In this document: one piece after another, positions 1-5,211 of the stretch
Position numbering within the stretch: position 1 is the first letter of the stretch
Layout: each line of letters begins with the position of its first letter
NCBI GenBank assembly: GCA_022793555.1
Contig: JAAWDB010000062.1
Coordinates: 1 to 5,211 of the forward strand
Reading direction: 5' to 3'
DNA: 5,211 bases
Source: Bacilli bacterium
GTDB taxonomy: Bacteria > Bacillota_I > Bacilli_A > RF39 > UBA660
Made by a program: the position numbers and the translations under genes
The notes under the pieces: generated by a model
The model's input: only the letters and a program-made list of their open reading frames with translations
Databases searched by the model: none
What the model was told of the DNA's origin: nothing

Positions 1-1880
1 ATAGTTCAGTTTTGGCTAAAATCGAAAAGGATTATCAAGATCGAAAAACGATTAAAATTGAAGATATTCAAGATATTATTTTAAGTGTTTTAGAGAAGTA
101 TCAATACTCTGATATTTATCAGCATTATCGAAAATATCGTGAACAAAGGGCGTTATCACGAGAATCTTTTACAACGAAAGAACAACATAAGTTTTTAAAA
201 TCGATGGAAAAGTTAGGGTTAAATGATCAAGATGATCCGAAATTAGTCGGCTCTTCTATGTCATCACAAGATATGTTTTTTCATTTTGGGAGAGTAATTA
301 GCGAAGAATTTGCTCAAAGTTTCTTACTAGATCATAAAACAGTTCGGACGATTGATAGTGGTGTTTTGTATTTACATCAATTAAAGTATTATCCTATGGG
401 TAATCCCGGTAGTATTCAACTTCTTTATACTAGATTTTTAAAAGATTCTGCTCATCATCATGTTTTTGATGCTTTAATGGCTTTATCAAGGGTTATTCGT
501 AGTATTTTTTTAGAACAACATGGAAATGTGATGATACCCTATTTTGAAAGAGAATTAGAACCTATTTTAATTCGTCATTTTGGTATTCTTTGGAAGGAAA
601 CGTTGGAGTTAAAATTGTCTTCTTTTGGATTACAAGAGATTTTACCAATGGATCAGTTTTATCAAAGTTTGAATGAGTTTTCTTCTTTAGAAATTGATAT
701 GGAAAAATATCACTATTTTTATCAAGGTTCAAAACAAATTAAAACCCTATTTGAGGATTCTTATCGTGAGAGTTTAGAAGCGTTAAGGCATATATTACAA
801 GAGGCTATTCATTGGCTTTTGCAAGAATTACAATTTTCTTATGATCAGAATTTGAATAAACAAAAGGTTTCATTATCCTTTGGAACTGAGGATTCCATGG
901 CAGCAGCAATGATTGATAAGGTATTGATAGAAGAATTAGTTAGACAGGCGCCATCATCAGTTTTAGGAATTTTTAAATTAAAAGAGGATTTGCATTTTAA
1001 GGGAAATGGAGCAATGAGTGAGTTGCGAAAACTCGCAGAAGAAGCTTATTTGAAAGGTGTTTTGGATTTTGAATTTTTAGATGTAATTTATAATAAAAGT
1101 GAAGAAGATGTATGCTATGGTGTAGGAGGAGAGCGGGCATTTTATGATAATACTACGCAAGATGGAGTTTATGTTGGAGGAAAGGGAAGTGTTTCTTTTA
1201 CTTCAATAAATTTGCCAAGAATTGCTCTTCGCCATCAACATGAAGAGAAAGAACATTTTTATCAGGAATTGTTAGAAATTTTAGAACTTACGAAAAATGA
1301 AATTTTAGAACGATTTGAGTATCAATGTAGTAAGCATAATTATAATTTTCCTTATTTGATAGGAAAAGGAGTTTGGAAGTTTGGAGAAAATGTTAAGGAT
1401 AATGATCGGTTGCGAAAAATATTTAAGCATGGAGTTTTGCAGGTTAATTTAGTAGGTCTTTGGGAAACTATATGGATTTTACTTGGAAAAAGAGAAAATG
1501 AAGAGGAAGTACAAAAAGAAGCATTAAAAATTGTGACTTTGATGAGAGAAACCATAGATCGCTATTCGGAAGAAAATAATTTGAATTTTGCACTATGTGC
1601 TCTTGATTTGGATGAAGTTGGCCGCTACTTTTTAGAACTAGATGAAGTAATCTACGGTAAACCGAAAGGCATTTCTAATCCTTTTCAGTATGGTAGTACG
1701 TTTGAAGTAATGCGTAAAATGAGTTTGGAAAATCGTATTGCGCTTGAAGGTGAATTACAAAAATTTTGTAATGGTGGACATATCTTTTTACTTAAAGAAA
1801 TCCCTAAAAAAGGATTAGAGTCGGTATTAAAAGATATGATAGATGGTCAAATTGGTTATACTCATTGTGATATTTCCTAA
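1..1880 (+). CDS. NrdD-like protein (class III ribonucleotide reductase paralogue), 5' partial, lacking catalytic and radical residues
   Basis: The frame is open to the left edge (first full codon at base 3, reading SSVLAKIEKDY), so the TTG at 12 is not the real start; about half of an ATP-cone must lie upstream. Numbering from that TTG: residues 1-50 are the second half of an ATP-cone (IEDIQDIILSVLEKY, then YRKYRE). After it come a barrel-entry segment (GVLYLHQLKYYP, 117-128, like GDIHIHDLDFYP of NrdD), SFGTEDS (289-295), IFKLKEDLHF (320-329), LDFEFLD (351-357), GKGSVSFTSINLPRIAL (390-406), NFPYLIGKGVW (445-455) and CNGGHIFLLKE (586-596). This order matches NrdD throughout. Differences: NPGSIQL (131-137) stands where NrdD has a Cys-containing TTxCCQIPL-like motif; CYGVGGER (368-375) replaces MGCRTRV; and the protein ends at GYTHCDIS (615-622), where NrdD continues into the CxxC zinc site and glycyl-radical loop. 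There are only five Cys and no CxxC. Real NrdD reduces NTPs anaerobically with NrdG; this protein should not. A nucleotide-sensing or regulatory role is only a guess. Family assignment is fairly sure; function is unknown. Confidence 0.8.
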   Translation, partial: SSVLAKIEKDYQDRKTIKIEDIQDIILSVLEKYQYSDIYQHYRKYREQRALSRESFTTKEQHKFLKSMEKLGLNDQDDPKLVGSSMSSQDMFFHFGRVISEEFAQSFLLDHKTVRTIDSGVLYLHQLKYYPMGNPGSIQLLYTRFLKDSAHHHVFDALMALSRVIRSIFLEQHGNVMIPYFERELEPILIRHFGILWKETLELKLSSFGLQEILPMDQFYQSLNEFSSLEIDMEKYHYFYQGSKQIKTLFEDSYRESLEALRHILQEAIHWLLQELQFSYDQNLNKQKVSLSFGTEDSMAAAMIDKVLIEELVRQAPSSVLGIFKLKEDLHFKGNGAMSELRKLAEEAYLKGVLDFEFLDVIYNKSEEDVCYGVGGERAFYDNTTQDGVYVGGKGSVSFTSINLPRIALRHQHEEKEHFYQELLEILELTKNEILERFEYQCSKHNYNFPYLIGKGVWKFGENVKDNDRLRKIFKHGVLQVNLVGLWETIWILLGKRENEEEVQKEALKIVTLMRETIDRYSEENNLNFALCALDLDEVGRYFLELDEVIYGKPKGISNPFQYGSTFEVMRKMSLENRIALEGELQKFCNGGHIFLLKEIPKKGLESVLKDMIDGQIGYTHCDIS

Positions 1881-1910
1881 GAATTGGTAAAAAAATTTAA
1901 CGATTAGCAC

Positions 1911-1939
1911 TCGACAAAATGCGACAAACGTGTTAAAAT
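1911..1939 (+). promoter_or_regulatory. Putative sigma-A promoter (P1) with extended -10
   Basis: TCGACA at 1911-1916 (5 of 6 matches to TTGACA), a 17-base spacer, then TAAAAT at 1934-1939 (5 of 6 matches to TATAAT) with TG at 1931-1932 as an extended -10. Spacing is ideal. It lies 31 bases after the NrdD-like stop codon and would give the polysaccharide operon a leader of roughly 150 bases. This is inferred from consensus matching only; in sequence this A+T-rich, chance matches are common. Confidence 0.5.
1912..1928 (+). repeat. CGACAAA direct repeat, possible operator
   Basis: CGACAAA occurs at 1912-1918 and again at 1922-1928, so the copies start 10 bases apart, about one helical turn. 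The first copy overlaps the -35 of the putative promoter P1 and the second lies in its spacer, a place where a bound protein would affect transcription. No regulator is known for it here. Confidence 0.35.
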
Positions 1940-1980
1940 AGCCATTAAATTTATTTATTCATGAAGGTTTTGGCTAGAAT

Positions 1981-2013
1981 TTGACATATTTTTTGTTAAA
2001 TTGGTGTTATAAT
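1981..2013 (+). promoter_or_regulatory. Putative extended -10 promoter (P2)
   Basis: A perfect TGnTATAAT (TG at 2005-2006, TATAAT at 2008-2013) lies downstream of a perfect TTGACA at 1981-1986. The spacer between the hexamers is 21 bases, longer than the usual 16-18, so the two may not act as one ordinary promoter. The extended -10 could work without a well-placed -35; alternatively TTGACA pairs at 18 bases with the poorer TGTTAT at 2005-2010. Expected to transcribe the polysaccharide operon starting at 2097. Confidence 0.55.
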
Positions 2014-2046
2014 ATCCAGAAGTGTAGAAGAGTGATGTTATAATAT
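2005..2046 (+). repeat. 11-base direct repeat TGTTATAATAT, two copies
   Basis: TGTTATAATAT is present at 2005-2015 and 2036-2046, with starts 31 bases apart (about three helical turns). Both copies contain an extended -10 hexamer. The bases between them (CCAGAAGTGTAGAAGAGTGA) show no obvious internal symmetry. Confidence 0.6.
2036..2044 (+). promoter_or_regulatory. Second extended -10 element (P3)
   Basis: TGTTATAAT at 2036-2044 repeats the extended -10 of P2 exactly. There is no recognisable -35 at 16-18 bases upstream. If used, transcription would start near 2051, leaving a leader of about 46 bases before the GTG at 2097. It may be a weak or alternative promoter, or a by-product of a small duplication. 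Confidence 0.35.
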
Positions 2047-2082
2047 TCTTAACTGAACCAACAATTATGGATAAATATGTTT

Positions 2083-2089
2083 GGAGGGG
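2083..2089 (+). promoter_or_regulatory. Ribosome binding site that fixes the start of the priming transferase
   Basis: GGAGGGG lies 7 bases upstream of the GTG at 2097. The in-frame ATG at 2067 has no purine-rich sequence before it, and this site would fall inside that longer reading frame. The GTG is therefore the better start. Confidence 0.8.
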
Positions 2090-2096
2090 TTTGATT

Positions 2097-2774
2097 GTGA
2101 ATAATAAAGAGTTAGTATTTGAAGAAACACAAAGTAAAAGTATATCTTTTAAATATTTGTATTTTGGATTTAAAAGAATTTTTGATGTATTAGTGAGTTT
2201 TATTGGAATGTTATTTTTAATTCCAATTGCAGTTATTGTTAAAATTATTACTGTTTGTAGTGGAGATTTTCATTCTATTTTCTTTAAGCAAAAACGTTTA
2301 GGAAAATATGGACAATTTATTTATATTTATAAATTTAGAACTATGGTACCGAATGCCGAAGAAGTTTTAAATCAATGGTTAGAAGAAAATGAAGATATTA
2401 GGGAAGAATATTATCGTACAAGAAAATTAGAAAATGATCCACGTATTACGAAGATTGGTAAAATTTTACGTATTACTTCTTTGGATGAATTTCCTCAATT
2501 TATCAATGTTTTTAAAGGAGATATGTCATTAATTGGACCACGACCTATTGTTCCTGATGAAATTGAAAATTATAATAAAACAGAAGCTAAGAAATTTTTA
2601 AGTATTCGACCAGGGCTTACGGGATACTGGGCAGCGAATGGTAGAAGTTGTACGACTTATAAAAAAAGAAAACAACTTGAACTTTATTACGTTGATCATT
2701 GTTCTATTTGGTTAGATATTAAAATCATCTTTGCAACAATAATTGGAGTGTTGAAACGTGATGGGGCAAAATAA
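2097..2774 (+). CDS. Undecaprenyl-phosphate sugar phosphotransferase (priming glycosyltransferase, short monotopic form)
   Basis: A 225-residue enzyme of the bacterial sugar transferase family (WcaJ/WbaP catalytic domain, EpsL, PglC type). It moves a sugar-1-phosphate from a UDP-sugar to undecaprenyl phosphate on the cytoplasmic membrane face, the first step of repeat-unit assembly. Visible features, numbered from the GTG start: KRIFD (26-30) leading into one hydrophobic segment (about 28-52) broken by Pro43, as in the re-entrant helix of this family; QKRLGK (65-70); YKFRTM (78-83); NDPRITKIG (113-121); the Asp-Glu pair in TSLDEFPQF (127-135), which fits the catalytic DE dyad; GDMSLIGPRP (141-150); RPGLTGYW (171-178). 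It lacks the multi-span N-terminal region of long forms such as WbaP. The start is GTG at 2097 because of the GGAGGGG site; an upstream ATG at 2067 would add 10 residues. The sugar (galactose, glucose or an N-acetyl sugar) cannot be told from sequence. It is the first gene of the operon and its end overlaps the next gene by 17 bases. Confidence 0.93.
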   Translation: MNNKELVFEETQSKSISFKYLYFGFKRIFDVLVSFIGMLFLIPIAVIVKIITVCSGDFHSIFFKQKRLGKYGQFIYIYKFRTMVPNAEEVLNQWLEENEDIREEYYRTRKLENDPRITKIGKILRITSLDEFPQFINVFKGDMSLIGPRPIVPDEIENYNKTEAKKFLSIRPGLTGYWAANGRSCTTYKKRKQLELYYVDHCSIWLDIKIIFATIIGVLKRDGAK

Positions 2775-3624
2775 ATATAGTGTAGATATTATAGTTCCTT
2801 TATATAATGCAGAAGATTATATTTTAGATTTACATTCCTCTTTTTTAAAACAAAAAGAGGTATCTTTAGGTGAAATTGTTTATATTTTAACAGAAAGTTC
2901 AGATAATACTGAACAAATTTTAAGAGATAATCATATTTTTTTTAAAAAAATAAAACGTGATGAATTTTCACATAGTACAGTTCGTGAAAATGCTGCATAT
3001 TCATCAAGGGCTGATATTGTGACTTTTGTAACTCAAGACGTTGTTATTGAATCTGAGTTTTGGTTAAAAAATCTTATAACCCCTATTTTATTGGGAAATT
3101 GTGAAGCAACTTATTCTAGACAAATTTCTAAATATAATAATATTGAGAAATATACGAGGGAAAAAAATTATCCAGATGTTAGTTTTATAACTACTAAATC
3201 TGATATTTCTTCTAAGGGATTAAAAACATTCTTTTTTAGTGATGCGTCAAGTGCTATATTACGTGCAAAATTTGTTGAGTTAAATGGGTATGATGGTAAA
3301 AAACTTCCTACAAATGAAGATATGTATTTCGCTTATAAATTAATTATGTCTGGTGGAAAGATTGGATATGTTTCGGATTCTGTAGTGTATCATTCACATA
3401 ATTTTTCCTTAAAAGAAATTTATGAACGATATAAATTGACTGGTATTTTTTTTAAACAAAATTCTTATTTAGATAAATTTGGTACTAATAAAAGTGGGGG
3501 AGGGTTAGCAAAATATATTTTAAAACGTGCCATTTGTGAAAAAAATATTAAAGTTTTAATTCGATATCCGTTTGATATGGCAGCTCGTTTATTAGGAATG
3601 AAAGTGGGTAAACATAGTGCATGA
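2758..3624 (+). CDS. Family 2 glycosyltransferase, rhamnosyltransferase-like
   Basis: A 288-residue GT-A fold enzyme expected to add a sugar to the lipid-linked intermediate in the cytoplasm. IIVPLYN (11-17) opens the nucleotide-binding half; TESSDNT (45-51) takes the place of the usual DxGSxDGT. EFSHSTVREN (69-78) and TQDVVI (92-97) resemble the EFxHGxTRN and TQDAxP motifs of dTDP-rhamnosyltransferases, with QD in the DXD metal-site position. SDASSAILR (161-169), NEDM (186-189, probable catalytic base region) and YHSH (211-214) also follow that subfamily. There is no membrane segment or signal peptide. The start is GTG at 2758, or the adjacent ATG at 2761; GGAG at 2745-2748 is 9 or 12 bases away respectively. 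It overlaps the preceding gene, suggesting translational coupling. Its G+C is lower than that of the NrdD-like gene by eye. GT2 membership is firm; rhamnose as the donor is an inference from motifs. Confidence 0.87.
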   Translation: MMGQNKYSVDIIVPLYNAEDYILDLHSSFLKQKEVSLGEIVYILTESSDNTEQILRDNHIFFKKIKRDEFSHSTVRENAAYSSRADIVTFVTQDVVIESEFWLKNLITPILLGNCEATYSRQISKYNNIEKYTREKNYPDVSFITTKSDISSKGLKTFFFSDASSAILRAKFVELNGYDGKKLPTNEDMYFAYKLIMSGGKIGYVSDSVVYHSHNFSLKEIYERYKLTGIFFKQNSYLDKFGTNKSGGGLAKYILKRAICEKNIKVLIRYPFDMAARLLGMKVGKHSA

Positions 3625-4612
3625 AGATTTAATAAGTATTGTTGTTCCTGTATATAATGTAGAACGTTATATTCGAAATTGTATGGATAGTATTTTAAAT
3701 CAATCTTATAATAATATTGAAGTTATTTTGATTGATGATGGGTCTGTTGATGATAGTTCTAATATTTGTGATCATTATGTAAATATCGATACAAGAGTAA
3801 AGGTTATTCATCAATCTAATAGGGGATTATCAGCTGCTAGAAACAAAGGACTTGAAACAGCTTCTGGTAAATATGTTATGTTTGTAGATTCTGATGATGA
3901 TATTTTGCCTGATTGTGTGGAGTATTTATATCATTTATTACGAAAACATCAAACCAGAATGGCCATATGTGCTTATAGTACAGTAATTTTAAATAAAAAT
4001 AAACAAAAAATTATTAATATTGGTCGCTCATTTCATGAAGAGTGTTTGACAACTGAGAATGCTTTAGAACGAATGTTGAATGAAGCAGGATTTACTGTTT
4101 CTTCTTGTGCTAAGTTATATGATTTAGCATTGTTTGATACAGTTAGATTTCCAGTGAAAAGATTATGTGAAGATAATGGTACAACATATAAGTTGATTAT
4201 GCAATGTGATAAAATTGCTTATGGTAATCAAAGTAAATATAATTACTATCGCCGTGAGAATTCTATTATGACAAGTAATTTTAATTTAAAAAAAGTAGAT
4301 ATGATTCTATTAAATGACATGATGTGTGCGGATATTTTAAACAAGTTTCCATCGTTAGAAAATTCTATAAAACGAAGAAAAATGTATGCTCGTTTTAATG
4401 TATTACGCCAAATGGTAAAAGCAACTTTGGATGAACAAGAGATTATAGCGAAACAAGAGATTATAAAATATTTGAAAACAAATAAAAATGATATTTTAAA
4501 AAATCCTGTTTCAAGTTTTAGAGATAGAATGGCTATTTTAACCCTTCTGGTTCATGAAAAAGTTTTTAAAATTTCTTGGAATATTTATGAATTTTTAAGT
4601 CACATCTTTTAA
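3617..4612 (+). CDS. Family 2 glycosyltransferase (EpsJ/CpsI-like)
   Basis: A 331-residue enzyme with a classical N-terminal GT-A domain: ISIVVPVYN (6-14), IDDGSVDDS (39-47) for UDP-sugar binding, GLSAARN (70-76), the DSDDD metal-binding motif (91-95), and SSCAKLY (162-168) followed by CEDNGTTYKL (184-193), whose ED fits the catalytic base. YNYYRREN (208-215) is typical of the EpsJ/CpsI group of capsule and exopolysaccharide transferases. The C-terminal third (about 225-331) is basic and rich in Lys/Ile and probably sits against the membrane; no clear transmembrane span is visible. The start is GTG at 3617, overlapping the stop of the previous gene by 8 bases, with only a weak site (AGTGGGT, 3603-3609) ahead, so translation probably depends on coupling. 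The donor and acceptor sugars cannot be assigned. Confidence 0.9.
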   Translation: MHEDLISIVVPVYNVERYIRNCMDSILNQSYNNIEVILIDDGSVDDSSNICDHYVNIDTRVKVIHQSNRGLSAARNKGLETASGKYVMFVDSDDDILPDCVEYLYHLLRKHQTRMAICAYSTVILNKNKQKIINIGRSFHEECLTTENALERMLNEAGFTVSSCAKLYDLALFDTVRFPVKRLCEDNGTTYKLIMQCDKIAYGNQSKYNYYRRENSIMTSNFNLKKVDMILLNDMMCADILNKFPSLENSIKRRKMYARFNVLRQMVKATLDEQEIIAKQEIIKYLKTNKNDILKNPVSSFRDRMAILTLLVHEKVFKISWNIYEFLSHIF

Positions 4613-4614
4613 TT

Positions 4615-4620
4615 AAGGAG
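4615..4620 (+). promoter_or_regulatory. Ribosome binding site of the fourth operon gene
   Basis: AAGGAG, 9 bases before the ATG at 4630, in a 17-base gap. It supports that ATG as the start of a gene which has no stop codon inside the window. Confidence 0.8.
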
Positions 4621-4629
4621 TAATAGATT

Positions 4630-5211
4630 ATGGAAAATGAAATATTTGTATCAGTTATTATGTCTACTTTAAATACAAATCCAGATTATTTAAAGGAAGC
4701 GATAGAAAGCATTTTGAACCAAACTTATCGAAATTTTGAATTTATTATTATTTCTGATGGTGGAAATGATGACGAAATTTTAAAATTGTATACTGATGAT
4801 AAAAGAATTAAAATTATTAGACATGATGTTTCTCTTGGATTGCCCAAATCTTTAAATGAAGCAATTAATATTTCTAAAGGAAAATATATTTTTCGAATGG
4901 ATAGTGATGATATTTCTCATGTCGATCGATTAGCTATACAAGTTGCATATATGGAAAAAAATCCTAATATTGATATTGCTGCAACTTATTATCGTGAAAT
5001 TGGAGCATCAAAGAGAGTTGTTAAGGAACAATGCATTTATCCTAATCAAGTAAAATGTAAATTGTTTTTTGTTAATATTATTGCGCATCCTTCTGTTGTT
5101 TTTCGTAGAGAAAGTATTTTTTCTAAGCAACTTTTTTATGATGAAAGTTTTAGATATTCTCAGGATTTTGAATTATGGACCAGAAGTTTAAATGTTGAAA
5201 TTGCTATAATA
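4630..5211 (+). CDS. Family 2 glycosyltransferase (AmsE/EpsE-like), 3' partial
   Basis: The frame is open from ATG 4630 to the window edge (194 codons, no stop), so the C-terminus is missing. It shows a GT-A domain: VSVIMSTLN (7-15), SILNQTYRNFEFIIISDGG (27-45), GLPKSLNEAI (70-79), the metal-binding motif in RMDSDD (89-94), IAHPSVVFRRE (151-161) and YSQDFELW (176-183), with D178 probably in the catalytic-base region. The GLxxSLNxAI, HPSVxFRR and QDxELW spacing is typical of the AmsE/EpsE group in exopolysaccharide clusters. ISDGGNDD (41-48) is a small departure from the usual DDGSxD nucleotide-binding motif. It follows the preceding gene after 17 bases and has its own good ribosome binding site, so it belongs to the same operon. 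Substrate unknown. Confidence 0.9.
   Translation, partial: MENEIFVSVIMSTLNTNPDYLKEAIESILNQTYRNFEFIIISDGGNDDEILKLYTDDKRIKIIRHDVSLGLPKSLNEAINISKGKYIFRMDSDDISHVDRLAIQVAYMEKNPNIDIAATYYREIGASKRVVKEQCIYPNQVKCKLFFVNIIAHPSVVFRRESIFSKQLFYDESFRYSQDFELWTRSLNVEIAII

Noticed and set aside
1352..1555. 67-codon reverse-strand open frame
   Set aside because: It lies wholly inside the NrdD-like gene, antisense to its well-conserved FPYLIGKGVW region, has no ribosome binding site that I can see, and its product shows no recognisable family features.
1939..1976. Inverted repeat TAGCCA (1939-1944) / TGGCTA (1971-1976) as a terminator for the NrdD-like gene
   Set aside because: The stem is only 6 pairs with a 26-base loop and no run of T directly after it. 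Another weak pair, TTTAAC (1896-1901) / GTTAAA (1932-1937), has the same problem. No convincing terminator was found between 1881 and 2096.
9..1980. Direct repeat GTTTTGGCTA at 9-18 and 1967-1976 (13 of 14 matches when extended to 22 and 1980) flanking the NrdD-like segment
   Set aside because: It is short, one copy is inside coding sequence, and there is no transposase or further similarity on either side. A 10-base match is not surprising in 5 kb of A+T-rich DNA.
1961..1984. Possible leader peptide ATG 1961 to TGA 1984 (MKVLARI)
   Set aside because: Seven codons, no good ribosome binding site, and no run of a regulatory amino acid or attenuator-like hairpins after it.
2936..2950. T8 then A7 tract in the second transferase gene (also T8 at 3446-3453) as phase-variation sites
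   Set aside because: Tracts of 7-8 A or T are common in DNA of this composition, the frame is intact, and there is no longer tract or repeat unit of the kind usually linked to slippage switching.
1881..5211. CRISPR array, tRNA/rRNA gene or insertion sequence
   Set aside because: No regularly spaced repeats, cloverleaf-like or rRNA-like sequence, transposase motifs or terminal inverted repeats were seen on either strand.

Overview
This is a low-GC, Gram-positive-type (Firmicutes) chromosomal segment, with all recognisable genes on the + strand. The evidence is very A+T-rich coding sequence with strong purine-rich ribosome binding sites (GGAGGGG, AAGGAG), sigma-A-like promoter elements, TGG tryptophan codons with TGA used as a stop, and exopolysaccharide genes of the type common in Lactobacillales and related groups. 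The genus cannot be fixed from the sequence alone.

Layout. (1) Bases 1-1880 hold the 3' part of a gene that begins upstream of the window. Its protein follows the anaerobic (class III) ribonucleotide reductase NrdD from the second half of the ATP-cone through most of the catalytic barrel. The cysteines expected at the catalytic sites are not there, and the protein stops just before the Zn-binding/glycyl-radical tail should begin. It looks like a catalytically dead NrdD paralogue (a pseudoenzyme) and is the most unusual item here. (2) Bases 1881-2096 are non-coding and carry several promoter-like elements, including two copies of an extended -10 sequence and a short repeat overlapping a -35. 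(3) From 2097 to the end there is a tightly packed surface-polysaccharide operon: a short membrane phosphoglycosyl transferase that would start the lipid-linked repeat unit, then three family-2 glycosyltransferases (one rhamnosyltransferase-like, one EpsJ/CpsI-like, one AmsE/EpsE-like that runs off the window).

How they work together. The first enzyme would load a sugar-phosphate onto undecaprenyl phosphate at the inner face of the membrane, and the three glycosyltransferases would then add sugars one by one. Genes 1-2 and 2-3 of the operon overlap, which suggests translational coupling. The first three operon genes appear to use GTG starts (the second could equally use the adjacent ATG), and the fourth uses ATG. 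The flippase, polymerase, chain-length regulators and sugar-nucleotide genes are not in the window and may lie downstream. Nothing in the sequence links the NrdD-like gene functionally to the polysaccharide operon; they are probably separate transcription units.
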